Part shown: piece by piece, positions 18,001 to 26,803 of the stretch
Numbering within the stretch: position 1 is the stretch's first letter
Layout of the letters: each line of letters starts with the position of its first letter
Notes under the pieces: generated by a model
Database searches by the model: none
What the model was told of the DNA's origin: nothing
What the model saw: only the letters and a program-made list of their open reading frames with translations
Position numbers and translations under genes: made by a program
Origin: Sergeia podlipaevii
Lineage: Eukaryota > Euglenozoa > Kinetoplastea > Trypanosomatida > Trypanosomatidae
Length of the DNA stretch: 60,908 nt
Direction of reading: 5' to 3'
NCBI GenBank assembly: GCA_030849805.1
Contig: JASANZ010002166.1
Coordinates: forward strand, 1 to 60,908

Positions 18001-19067
18001 TTTCATTGGAAGCTGTTCCGCATGTTCCCGTCGAAACTTCACAATTGTGCACCAAACTCTTAATGCAGCATATGTAAAGGACATGATGCGGCGAAGAAGA
18101 GAGAGCTTCAGGTGTCGCATAGGATTCCTAAGCGCAAATTTGGTTGGCTCCCAGTTTGTAGGCCACAATAGCGCAGGCACCGAGCAAAGCGCCGCTTCCA
18201 GCTTCGCAAAAGAAGCAGCATTACAGTAAAATATGTATACAGCATGCGCGTCCTCAGATAGCACATGTTCCTGCATGTTTCGCAGCATTTTGCTAAACGA
18301 TGTAAGTGGTTCACCAAGAATAGTATCAACTTTTTTGTGAAGAAACAACGGATAGGGAAATAGATTGGTCGCTACTCCTATCATTGTTTCAATGTAAAGA
18401 TCTGCTGCAAACCTCGAGGCATCGTTATTGGACACGGCAGGACTGTATATGAGAGAGGTGCGCATCTCCATCATATAGACGTAAATGTACAAAACGAGGA
18501 AGCGGCGAATGCTTCCGTTGGTGCAAAGGTACGGAATAAATGCCGCCATAAAGGCCGTTGATCACCTATAGGTTCGTGACGACACACCTCCCATATGTCA
18601 CATAAGGTGCTCAGCAAGCAAATGTATGCAATGCCTCTTACAGTCAAAGTATGTAGACCAACGTATTCCCCTAATGTTGCCTTGTGACAGGAAGTAGAGA
18701 TGATCGCAACAACAAGCATTTGTGGGAAGCCTAAGCGATGGCTTATATTTGGATGCAGGGAATTTGTTAGTATCAGAGCAGAAACAAAAGCAGTTGTACG
18801 GAATGCAGCACGCACCCATGAAATAATCACCGAGCACGCTATTGCCTTTAAGACGGCCTTGCACCCGAGATCATTGCTGCCTGGATTCTTGTAAAAAGTT
18901 AGCACGTCTGGGAACTTCAGATGGTTAAATTCAAAATCAACGTTGGCAGTTGATGAATTTTTTCCTACGTGAGAATGATAATCACTCTCGTCTGTATATC
19001 CATGTTGGTATGGTACTGAACGAGCCTGCGATTCTTGGTTTTACCAAGCTTGTATACCGGACATCAT
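15058..19067 (-). pseudogene. FUSC-like membrane transporter pseudogene (multiple frameshifts)
   Basis: Fragments of one long protein can be followed along the - strand in changing frames. The ATG at 19067 is met by an in-frame TAA at 19041-19043. An open acidic N-terminus and membrane segments follow to 18471. Then come 18549-17926 (with RFAADLYIETMIGVATNLFP), 17795-17565, an acidic frame near 17460-17325 that shifts into 17442-16489 (with CRFAGNTLGCALGYLCRHNT and HPTYGVSFGYASITSVAGV), 16688-16500, 16472-16221, 16209-15877, and 15786-15058 with the natural stop. Total length suggests about 1300 residues. The Arg-x-x-Gly-x-x-Leu-Gly...Gly-Tyr block between membrane helices resembles FUSC/aromatic-acid-exporter-like proteins. 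At least six disruptions occur, while every large gene on the + strand is intact, so sequencing error is unlikely. Confidence is high for pseudogene and moderate for family. Confidence 0.7.
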
Positions 19068-19853
19068 TATATACAAGTATTGAAGTTATGTTTTGAATGA
19101 TTGCCTGCTCACACAACACGCAAAATAGCATAAGATTCAGTGTGACTACAAATAAATGAACAGATAAGTATCACAGAGCAAGCGGCACAAGTGTCTGTGA
19201 TCCGCTTTCGCTTTTCAGCTTCGTTCCTTTTCCACATCAAAAGTAAGTCTTTTGCTCTCTCTTTAAATGCCTTTTGGACATGCAGTAAAGAAACGGAAAA
19301 AAGAAGAAGGCAACGGCAAAGATAATGACGAAACAAAGACGGTTGTCGCGTTGATGCTTCGTCAAGGTTGATTGGTTGGGGTAGCGCTCTTCTATAAAAC
19401 AGGGAGGCGTTTATATTTAACGACACCGCATCTTTTTTCTCACATTTGATTGTACGCGGAAATGAAAGACCTAGGTAGAGAGAGTCGCGGAGTATGTTTT
19501 TGGGCTGCGCGTGAGCTGTTGCTTTTTCACGGGAGGGGTGGGGACAAGATAACCGTGGTGCGCTGAGAAGTTTCTTACAAAGGAGAAGAAGAGAGAGAGA
19601 AGGGGGGGGGAGGAGGAAGGAGCTGATGCCTCCATTTTGTAACGCAATGTGTGGTTAGAGGATCTGTGCCTCTTTTCGAGTGAAAGTGCCTTTCACTTTC
19701 TTGTGCTTTGGTAATCTAATAATCTCTTTGTGCTCTCTTATTTTTCTTTTCTTTTTGGTTGCACAAGATTAAGAGCGCTGGTGCAAAAGACATTCAAATT
19801 TCTCATACACTTTATTTTAAATTGCTTTTCACATAACACGCTTTATAGGAATT
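19068..19853. promoter_or_regulatory. Divergent strand-switch region, probable Pol II transcription start region
   Basis: Genes diverge from this 786-base segment: the FUSC-like pseudogene leaves to the left and the PIH1 gene to the right. A purine tract with GAGAGAGAGA followed by GGGGGGGGG and GGAGGAAGG lies at about 19588-19621, and a further GGGAGGGGTGGGG at about 19531-19543. In trypanosomatids, divergent strand-switch regions are the usual Pol II initiation sites and often carry G-tracts; that part is family knowledge. A 105-codon - strand frame at 19109-19426 begins with GTG and is not called. No tRNA gene was seen. Confidence 0.55.
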
Positions 19854-20936
19854 ATGTCCGCTCCAATTGGGTTTGAAACAGGTTTTTGCTTTTCTGCTTT
19901 TGCAGCAGATGAGCGCACAAAAGCTGTTGTGAATGTCTGTGGACACGACTCAGTAGGAATGCCGTTAGCACGTAGCATGGACCCTGTTAATGAGGCATAT
20001 ATCGAGCAATATGGCCTGGACAACTTGATCGTGCCCATCTCTGTCAGTGAGCCGAAGAAATGCAGTTCTGGAGAGTACGACTACATTATTGATGTCGTGG
20101 TGCACTCTTGTCTGACGAAGCGATGTGGGACAGCAAGCAGAATGCAAGACCACCTTGTTATGCGGTTAACTGCTCTTTCGATTGAATGGGTGCAAAGAGA
20201 ATGCGGTATTCGTTTGCTGGAAAAGCGTTCCCAGCTCATTGGAGCACCATATTATCATGGCAGTGGCAGCCAGCAGGAAAAACTGGCCGATTTGTTGAAA
20301 ATGGCAACACAGATGCTTTCTGATGAAAAGTGCCCTTCATCTAAGCAGACGAACAAGGAAGGAGACAGCGATGCACCGAGAATTCCATCCGAACTCCATC
20401 TTTCAAAGACGGAGGAAAAGCCAAAAAAACTACTGGTGCAGGAGGTTATTGCAAACCCTGGAATCAAGAAGGGTTTCTTGTGTGGTCAATCGAAGCTGCT
20501 GTATGGGCCTCAGGGCAGTACAGAGGGGAATGGAAAAGCTCCCGATCCGCTGGGTCACATTCCTGAATCTCTGAAAAGCAGATGCCAAATCATCGACACA
20601 AGAAACATGTCCGCTGAGGGTGTTGTATCATCAGTTTCAGGTGCGCCACTGCGCCATGCAGAGGAACGAGTTGGTATTTGTGCCGCCGCTGCTGCTCCTA
20701 GCGATTGGGTTCTAAAGGCAATCGAACCTACAAATTCGAGCATCATTCTTCGCTATGCTGTTCCCGATTCTGTGCAAGGGATAGCCGATGTTGATTTGTC
20801 GGCTTCTGACGATTCGGTAGAAGTTGATGGCCATTTTACCAAGCTGCCGCAACTTATTGATGCTGATGCTATTAAAGCCAAATATGTAAAGTCAAGGAGG
20901 GAGTTGGTTGTCACATGCCCGGTGAAAGCGTTGTAA
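19854..20936 (+). CDS. PIH1-domain protein (R2TP/dynein assembly factor type)
   Basis: A 360-residue protein. Residues about 22-122 follow the PIH1 N-domain pattern: AVVNVCGHDSVGMP, then LDNLIVPISVSEP and YDYIIDVVVHSC, ending in an amphipathic helix (MRLTALSIEWVQRECGIRL). A variable linker with Lys/Glu-rich stretches is followed by a C-terminal CS/p23-like beta region (about 280-360: DWVLKAIEPTNSSIILRYAV ... RRELVVTCPVKAL). PIH1 proteins are adaptors that couple HSP90 and R2TP-type complexes to clients, in flagellated cells notably axonemal dyneins. I cannot decide between PIH1D1, PIH1D2, DNAAF2 and DNAAF6 types; the CS-like C-terminus fits several. It is the first gene right of the divergent strand switch. 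The ATG at 19854 follows the sequence CTTTATAGGAATT. Confidence 0.75.
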   Translation: MSAPIGFETGFCFSAFAADERTKAVVNVCGHDSVGMPLARSMDPVNEAYIEQYGLDNLIVPISVSEPKKCSSGEYDYIIDVVVHSCLTKRCGTASRMQDHLVMRLTALSIEWVQRECGIRLLEKRSQLIGAPYYHGSGSQQEKLADLLKMATQMLSDEKCPSSKQTNKEGDSDAPRIPSELHLSKTEEKPKKLLVQEVIANPGIKKGFLCGQSKLLYGPQGSTEGNGKAPDPLGHIPESLKSRCQIIDTRNMSAEGVVSSVSGAPLRHAEERVGICAAAAAPSDWVLKAIEPTNSSIILRYAVPDSVQGIADVDLSASDDSVEVDGHFTKLPQLIDADAIKAKYVKSRRELVVTCPVKAL

Positions 20937-21186
20937 CTGCAATCAATATCAGACGCTTCTTTATCCGAAAAAAATGAAAGCGAACAGATTATGTTAGTAC
21001 ATACTTTTTTAATGCTTTATTAAACTGTGGCATATGACAGTTTGGGCAATTAGCTAGAGAACTTAGAATGACATTTTTTATATGAATATGTTTTCTGCCG
21101 TTTTTTTTTTTTTTACTGGGCTTCATTTCATTAAAAATACAACTTTTTTTTCTTTACTAATATTAAGCTGTGTATGCGTGCATTTT

Positions 21187-21188
21187 AG
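21187..21188 (+). promoter_or_regulatory. Predicted trans-splice acceptor AG before MPK4-like gene
   Basis: T-rich tracts at about 21100-21160 are followed by GTGCATTTTAG, 10 bases before the ATG at 21199. This placement makes the in-frame upstream ATG at 21082 part of the pre-mRNA leader and not the start. Confidence 0.55.
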
Positions 21189-21198
21189 GTCATTACAT

Positions 21199-22296
21199 AT
21201 GGACAAACTTATTCCTTTAGCGGAGTTGCCAAATGGAAAGAAACTTTACAACATCAATGGTCAAAACTTTGAAGTGACGAAAAATTATTCCTTAGTGAAG
21301 ATAATTGGACATGGTGCATATGGGATGGTTTGCTCAGCGATTGCCGAAGACACATGCGCGAAAGTAGCTATCAAAAAGGTTTCGCGTGTATTCCAGGACC
21401 TCCGTGAGGGGAAGAGAACGCTGCGCGAAGTGGAGATTATGACGACTCTTAAGCACACGAACATAATTCGGCTGTTACGCTTTATTCGGCCTCAAGCAGA
21501 GGAAACGTTTGAGGATATCTACTTTGTTATGGATTTGTACGATACTGACTTGCACCACATTATCCGGAGCAGACAGCAACTTACCAATGAGCATTATCAG
21601 TACTTCATGATTCAAGCTTTTCGAGGTCTCAATTATCTTCATTCCGCAAAGATTATGCACCGTGATTTGAAGCCCAGCAATCTTCTTGTCAACGCAGATT
21701 GCGCTTTAGCGATTTGCGATTTTGGGCTTGCGCGTGATGATCAGCAGGCTGCAGCTGCAGAACTCACCCAGTACGTAGTGACGCGTTGGTATCGACCCCC
21801 AGAGGTTCTAGGGATGGGCTCCACTCAGTACACGAATGCGGTGGACTTGTGGAGCCTTGGCCTTATTTTTGCGGAGCTTATTGTTGGAAAGACATTGTTG
21901 CCTGGAAAGGACTATATTAGTCAGTTAATAATGATAGTGAACCTTTTAGGAACACCGTCGGTAGAGGACATGGAGTTTCTCAGTAGTGAGGCAAAGACAT
22001 TTCTCATGGCGCAGCCGAGAAAGGCATCACGCTCTTTCACTGAGTTGTTTCCAATGGCAACTTCCAAGGCAGCGGACCTTTTGTCGAAACTGCTTGTCTT
22101 TCATCCCACGAAGCGATTGACTGCTAAGCAGGTGATTGAACACCCGTATTTTGAGAGTTGCCGTGATCCGGCAGAAGAAGCATGTGCCGAGGAGCCTTTT
22201 GTATGGAGCCATGCTGACGACTGTTCAGTAGAGCAGCTCAGAAAGGAGTTTTGGCGCATCATTGTTGCCCATTCTCCAGAAAATGATGGGAATTAG
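21199..22296 (+). CDS. MPK4: MAP kinase with TQY activation motif (MPK4-like)
   Basis: A 365-residue CMGC kinase from ATG 21199. An in-frame extension to 21082 would code a Phe-rich, T-tract-derived leader and is rejected. Visible landmarks: glycine loop GHGAYGMVCSAI, catalytic lysine in VAIKKVSRVF, HRDLKPSNLL, DFGLARDD, activation loop with T190-Q-Y192 in AELTQYVVTRWYRPPEV, and the MAPK insert region. Most MAP kinases have TEY or TDY. I recall TQY as the signature of Leishmania MPK4, an essential kinase, so orthology is likely. The C-terminus (ECACAEEPFVWSHADDCS-like, about 330-345) carries the acidic common-docking style segment expected for MAPKs. Function: a Ser/Thr kinase at the end of a MAPK cascade controlling proliferation or differentiation. 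Confidence 0.88.
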   Translation: MDKLIPLAELPNGKKLYNINGQNFEVTKNYSLVKIIGHGAYGMVCSAIAEDTCAKVAIKKVSRVFQDLREGKRTLREVEIMTTLKHTNIIRLLRFIRPQAEETFEDIYFVMDLYDTDLHHIIRSRQQLTNEHYQYFMIQAFRGLNYLHSAKIMHRDLKPSNLLVNADCALAICDFGLARDDQQAAAAELTQYVVTRWYRPPEVLGMGSTQYTNAVDLWSLGLIFAELIVGKTLLPGKDYISQLIMIVNLLGTPSVEDMEFLSSEAKTFLMAQPRKASRSFTELFPMATSKAADLLSKLLVFHPTKRLTAKQVIEHPYFESCRDPAEEACAEEPFVWSHADDCSVEQLRKEFWRIIVAHSPENDGN

Positions 22297-22562
22297 GGCA
22301 ACGCAGAATGAATCATGACATAACTATTATTGGTGACGAATACATGCGTGACTGTGTCCAATGCTTGAAATAAGCTGTCTTAAGTAGTCTATTTTTGGCG
22401 TAAACTTCTGTAGTGTGGAAGGTGTCAAAACCTTTTTTGTTATTGTTTATCTATTGTTTATTCTAGTATCTCCAATTCATTCTTTTTTTTTTTTTTTTAC
22501 ATATCTCTTGCTGTTTTATCATAATTGTAGTTATATTTGATAGTTGCAAATTGTCGGCATCA

Positions 22563-24419
22563 ATGCCACGCCCTGTTAAGCGACCAGCGGAACCTGGTCC
22601 TGGCGAGTGCTGTGGTAGTGGGTGCGCACGGTGCGTTTGGGACGTGTACTTTGACAGGCTTTCCGAATATGAACAAACGCGGCAGAAAGTTAGACTGATT
22701 GGTGAGGAAGTTGAGAAGATGTCATCATCCAGTGCCGATTCGTCACTGAGTGAAGAAAGTGAGACAGTGAAGGACTATATCGGCTCTGTAGTTCTCAAAC
22801 ACGTAGAGGTCGCTTCTGTTGAGGAACAGCGGCGTAATGAAGAGCGCACTATGAGTGATTTGGGCCGCCAGTACACTACCGTTAGTGATGTGCGCTTGGT
22901 ATGCACCAGTGCCAAAGACTCTAGACGTGGTTGCGCGGCGATCTACGTTATTGATGTCGATCTCACTACTGCTGTTTACGCACCGCTTCCAGGAGACGTT
23001 GTTGAAGTGCTTGCGCCAAATAGTTCAGATTTGCCCAGTGGAGATATCGTCGCTCAAGTATGCGAGCGAATTGATGTGAATCCTGACAGCTGGTGTGAGC
23101 TGCACCGTTCTCCGTTTGTTCCGGAGGATCATTTTCCACCCTGGCTACCGCTACGGCAACCCATCACCATCCGTAACCTCCTTACGTACTATGTTGATCT
23201 TAGTAGCTGCAGCTATTTGCTGCGTCCCACGTTTTTTGAAAGCTTGCTACGTATTCACAATAACAACAAACGGCGAGCTGCACCGTGCGACAAATCATCG
23301 ATGACGTCTTATGGGACACCTGAAATGCTTGAGGAGTGTGCATCTGCTGAAACTGCTCCGCATATTTTTCGCGCCATCATGAATAATGGTAAGCCACTTT
23401 GCTATCCGTGCCTGGTGGATGTGCTTGATGTTTTTAACTTTGTCAAGCTTCCTCTTGCGCGACTGCTGGAGATTAGCGGCCCTCTTCAACCAAAGAAATT
23501 TAGTGTCGCTGGAGAAAAAATTATCACAGGTTGCAATGAGCCCATCCCCGCAGCCGAAGGCATGTCTGATTGCATTCAGCTGTGCATTCGGGAGGTAAAC
23601 TGTTCGCGCACAGCAAATCTTGAAAGTAGTCAAGTTACAGGCACAGCACGAACACTGGCTGACCTGCTTAACGCAGCGGCGCTTGACAGAGCGCGCTCGC
23701 AAAAAGCGCTATCAGAGGCTTTTTGTGGGCAGGTTTCATACCGACTTGCCCATTATGCAGCAGCAGCTCCTGGCACGTATGCTTTGCAGCCCAACAAACT
23801 TTTTGTGGGCACGTCACTATTCGGGACGACGTCCTTTGCACGGGAGTTACGTCGAGCTCTCACAGACGTGGCGCATGTGCGGAAAGTGGGCTCCCCACTT
23901 ATACTTGTTGGTGCTGGCACTGGCATAGCACCACTAATTGCGGCAGTACATGAGCTGATGCAGCTCCGGCGCATCGCTACTGAGGGCACGAGTGGAGAGA
24001 GTACTCCGCACCCATTTTCGTGCTGGGTCATGTACGGCGTGCGTACGAAGCCTGAGCTTGTGTACCACAACACACTCAACACTGCTCTCAAAATGGGTGC
24101 TATTAGTCGCTATGAGTACGCGCTCTCACGAGAGCAGGAGATAGATGGCGATGCCAACAGGACAAATGGCGCACACACCGTTGTGAATCTTCTGCAGAGA
24201 CATGCCGACGACATCAAGACTGGTTTAATGGATCACAGTGCCCATTTGTTTTCGTGCGGGCCGACAAAGGTATTGCAGTCTATTCGTCAGCTACTTCAGA
24301 CGAGGATTCTTGCAGAGCTTGATGACGATGAAAGTATGAGGGAGCAGCGCGTTCTTCTGCTTGAGGAAAAGCAACAAATTCATTTTGATGTGTGGAGTAC
24401 TGTAGGTATATTTGAGTAA
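22563..24419 (+). CDS. OXLD1-type domain fused to FAD/NADPH reductase (diflavin-reductase-like)
   Basis: A 618-residue protein from ATG 22563; an upstream in-frame TTG at 22551 is ignored. Residues about 7-32 (PAEPGPGECCGSGCARCVWD) match the short Cys-rich 'oxidoreductase-like' N-terminal motif known from OXLD1. The rest resembles the FAD- and NADPH-binding half of the cytochrome P450 reductase/sulfite reductase group: LPGDVVEVLAP, TIRNLLTYYVDLSS, the FAD loop region, ALQPNKLFVGTSLFG, then the nucleotide-binding ILVGAGTGIAPLIAAV, SCWVMYGVRTKPEL and the C-terminal HLFSCGPTKVLQSI. No FMN (flavodoxin) domain is present, so the electron donor/acceptor partner must be separate. Likely role: NADPH-dependent electron transfer from FAD to an unknown acceptor, possibly mitochondrial or cytosolic Fe-S or heme proteins. 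Confidence 0.75.
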   Translation: MPRPVKRPAEPGPGECCGSGCARCVWDVYFDRLSEYEQTRQKVRLIGEEVEKMSSSSADSSLSEESETVKDYIGSVVLKHVEVASVEEQRRNEERTMSDLGRQYTTVSDVRLVCTSAKDSRRGCAAIYVIDVDLTTAVYAPLPGDVVEVLAPNSSDLPSGDIVAQVCERIDVNPDSWCELHRSPFVPEDHFPPWLPLRQPITIRNLLTYYVDLSSCSYLLRPTFFESLLRIHNNNKRRAAPCDKSSMTSYGTPEMLEECASAETAPHIFRAIMNNGKPLCYPCLVDVLDVFNFVKLPLARLLEISGPLQPKKFSVAGEKIITGCNEPIPAAEGMSDCIQLCIREVNCSRTANLESSQVTGTARTLADLLNAAALDRARSQKALSEAFCGQVSYRLAHYAAAAPGTYALQPNKLFVGTSLFGTTSFARELRRALTDVAHVRKVGSPLILVGAGTGIAPLIAAVHELMQLRRIATEGTSGESTPHPFSCWVMYGVRTKPELVYHNTLNTALKMGAISRYEYALSREQEIDGDANRTNGAHTVVNLLQRHADDIKTGLMDHSAHLFSCGPTKVLQSIRQLLQTRILAELDDDESMREQRVLLLEEKQQIHFDVWSTVGIFE

Positions 24420-24710
24420 TGACGACGCATGAACGTATGCTATCAATGAAACCAATGCCAAAATACTTTTTTCTACAAACATACAAGAACGGTCTGGCGC
24501 ATCAACAGACTCTTTATGTTTTTTTTTTTGTTGTTGTTGGAATGCAGAAGGCAAAGAAAGCATCGTTTATTCTCTATTTCCTTTTTTGTTGTTGTTGTTT
24601 CATCGCCCCCTTTTTTGTGTGTAGCGTATGGTTGCGCAGCACATATCGGATAGAGGATTATCTTCTTTCACTTTGTTATCTTCTACCTTTTAGCAGTTGC
24701 CTTCCTCAAG
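24420..24710. other. Short intergenic region with splice signals
   Basis: GTT/TTG-rich runs at about 24518-24600. A pyrimidine-rich tract at 24661-24690 ends in TTTTAGCAG (AG at 24692 and 24695), 16-19 bases before ATG 24711; AAG directly abuts the ATG. Confidence 0.5.
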
Positions 24711-25442
24711 ATGCAGTCGTACACTGCTACCACCACCTTCATCACCGAGAACAGTTGTACTTCAACCTCTTTGCCGCTCGAAGTGGATGACCACAGCGCG
24801 TCAAAACGCGCTCATATGGCAACGCCAGTTACCATTCCAGTGGGTGGAATAGACTTACGTACTCGCGTCTTGAGCAGTGGAAAATGGAAATTTGAGCATT
24901 GCAGCAACGCCATCGGTACAATTTCTTGGAGAGATCGAGGGGCGTCATTGTACTCAAATATGTTTACCCATCGGACGAATTTCTTTGTTCTAGCCACTTC
25001 TATTGCTCTTGTTGTACTTAGCTTTTTTAGTCCTCAGTCAGTCAGCACAGTTTGGTATCAGCTAGCGGAAGGGTCTGTGCTGGTGCTTTTCCTTGCGGAA
25101 GTTGGACTACGTTTTTTAATCATGCGGTCAAGTTTTTGGGAATCGTCATTTAACATCATCGAAGCAGTGACGTGTATTTTATGTGCTATTATTTATTCAT
25201 TTTTGCAGTTTTGCCACTTTGCCCCCGGCGTTGCTGTAAAGCAAGAGCACTGGGTGCTTATGCTTTTGAGATATACAGGGCAAATATTGCGTGTGATTGG
25301 TGTTGTGGCGATGGATACCGTGAAATCTCGCGACGCTCGTGGAGAGGGTATTCAGGTCTTTTCAGCTGGCTGCGGTAGTGCTCCTTCGTCCCTTCCATTG
25401 GGAATGAGTCGCTTCAGGCGTGATTCATTAGAGGTAATTTAG
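24711..25442 (+). CDS. Four-TM voltage-sensor-like membrane protein
   Basis: A 243-residue protein. About 85 hydrophilic residues are followed by four membrane helices: about 91-107 (FFVLATSIALVVLSFF), 113-137 with an acidic residue (LVLFLAEVGLRFLIM), 145-165 (SFNIIEAVTCILCAIIYSF) and 181-200 (WVLMLLRYTGQILRVIGVVA). The second helix's Glu followed by Arg and the fourth helix's Arg-x6-Arg spacing recall S2 and S4 of ion-channel voltage-sensor domains. No pore helix or S5-S6 follows, so it would be a stand-alone sensor like Hv1/TMEM266-type or TPTE-less proteins. S4 has only two arginines, so gating may be weak. Alternatively it is a structural membrane protein that merely resembles such domains. 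Start: ATG 24711 after clear AGs. Confidence 0.6.
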   Translation: MQSYTATTTFITENSCTSTSLPLEVDDHSASKRAHMATPVTIPVGGIDLRTRVLSSGKWKFEHCSNAIGTISWRDRGASLYSNMFTHRTNFFVLATSIALVVLSFFSPQSVSTVWYQLAEGSVLVLFLAEVGLRFLIMRSSFWESSFNIIEAVTCILCAIIYSFLQFCHFAPGVAVKQEHWVLMLLRYTGQILRVIGVVAMDTVKSRDARGEGIQVFSAGCGSAPSSLPLGMSRFRRDSLEVI

Positions 25443-25937
25443 CTCCCTACTTTTTATGTGTGTTCAATATATATTGATTGCATTCCGCTCATACAAGGCA
25501 TTTTGCGAGTGTATACATCTCTGTATTACAAGAGGGGATGGGCACAGAACAGGCACTAAATGCTTGATTCTCCTGGCAAATTGAGAGAGTGATTTGGGTG
25601 ACGCGATTACTACACGCGTCTTTATCACTTTGCAGTACTGTCATGATGTTTCTTTTTTTTTTTTAAAAAAAAAAGAAAAGGTACTTCCACTGACTGTGTT
25701 GCTGTTTTTTAGCGTTCTGCTGATGAGGCCATGCCACTGTCTGAAAATTTGTACTGCCTTCTTTATGCCCGTATCTTTTTTTTCTTCCCTTTTTGTTGTT
25801 CTTGTTGGAATCGATGAAACAGCAGCGTGTTCAGAATACCGTGTACACACACACACACACACACACATAGAAAGAAAGGGGTTAATCTTGGACGAGGCCA
25901 TTTGGTTGGTATCCGTGCTTGAATAAAAGGAGGGGGC
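25443..25937. other. Intergenic region with (AC)n repeat
   Basis: Contains an (AC)n microsatellite at about 25845-25867, a T10/A10 inverted run near 25650-25675, and T-rich tracts at 25777-25800 that can serve as splice signals for the small gene at 25938. Confidence 0.6.
25845..25867. repeat. (AC)n microsatellite
   Basis: About eleven AC units in the intergenic region before the CHCH-like gene. Confidence 0.8.
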
Positions 25938-26279
25938 ATGCCACAGGATACATACTTTCGTCGAGCCATCAATTGGATGCATGGCGACGACTCCTATTTG
26001 CTTAACCTACCCACAAAGGATGTTGGTGACAAGCACATCAACGAGCTGCTTGGACGCCACCCATACCATCCTTTTGATCCAAATATGCAGCCTGACAATC
26101 CATGTTATAGTTGTAACTGCGTATTCTTTGAGTGCATGGAGGCGGATCATGTTGAAGGGTACGAGACGTACCAGAAGCACGTCGCTTGCTACCACCCATA
26201 CAAGGTGGATCTTATGAAGTGCCTGGCAACGGAGAAGAGGAAGGCACGCGAGAGCCTGAAAAAGGCTCCGGCACAGTAG
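25938..26279 (+). CDS. CHCH-like (CX9C/CX10C) small protein, probably mitochondrial
   Basis: A 113-residue soluble protein. Cysteines at 56 and 66 (CX9C) and at 84 and 95 (CX10C) lie in two predicted helices, with extra Cys at 59 and 61 in the first. This approximates the twin CX9C fold of intermembrane-space proteins oxidised by Erv1 (trypanosomatids lack classical Mia40). The tail is Lys/Arg/Glu-rich. Such proteins serve as respiratory-complex subunits or assembly factors; which one cannot be told from the sequence. It has a high-GC coding segment between AT-rich spacers, a solid start, and no targeting peptide, as expected for this import route. The second pair's X10 spacing is unusual. 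Confidence 0.65.
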   Translation: MPQDTYFRRAINWMHGDDSYLLNLPTKDVGDKHINELLGRHPYHPFDPNMQPDNPCYSCNCVFFECMEADHVEGYETYQKHVACYHPYKVDLMKCLATEKRKARESLKKAPAQ

Positions 26280-26803
26280 GCGTAATCGAGGGTTGTTTAT
26301 ATGCGCATTCTTTATACGCATCCCCTTCTACTGCTTATGCTACCACAAAATTTAAAGTTGTTTGCTACTCACACTACAAACTATGAGCCTTTTATTAACA
26401 CCCAATCTCTTTTTTTTGAGAGAAGCGGAAGGGAAAAAGAGGGCGAGAGATGAAGAATGAGTCTTTTTATTCCGGTTTAGCTTAGCTACTCTTATACTTG
26501 GACTGCATCCCATTCTCTTATAAAGTACTTGTAGTCACTTCTAAAAGGGTTCATGATCTAGTGCAGCTCGGCAGATATTTTTTTTCCACTGATATCCAGG
26601 AGACATGTGTTTTATTTCTACTTTTTTTTTGTTTCATCTTCTTCTCTTCAGCCCTTATTCATATTCTCCGGTTCGGTTTATAGTGAGTGGAAGATTTCGT
26701 TATTTCAAAAGAAACAATAGAACAATCTATTCATTTAGAGCTCTCTTTACCTCCCTTTTTTTTTATTACTCCACCTACTCAAAGAAGTAATTGTAGGGTT
26801 GGC
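26280..26803. other. Intergenic region
   Basis: T-rich tracts at 26577-26585, 26622-26645 and 26755-26765 precede GTAATTGTAG (AG at 26795-26796), 7 bases before ATG 26804. An in-frame GTG at 26687 lies inside this leader and is not the start. Confidence 0.55.

Noticed and set aside
19109..19426. 105-codon minus-strand frame in the divergent strand-switch region
   Set aside because: Starts with GTG, has no protein-like pattern, and sits in the probable promoter region.
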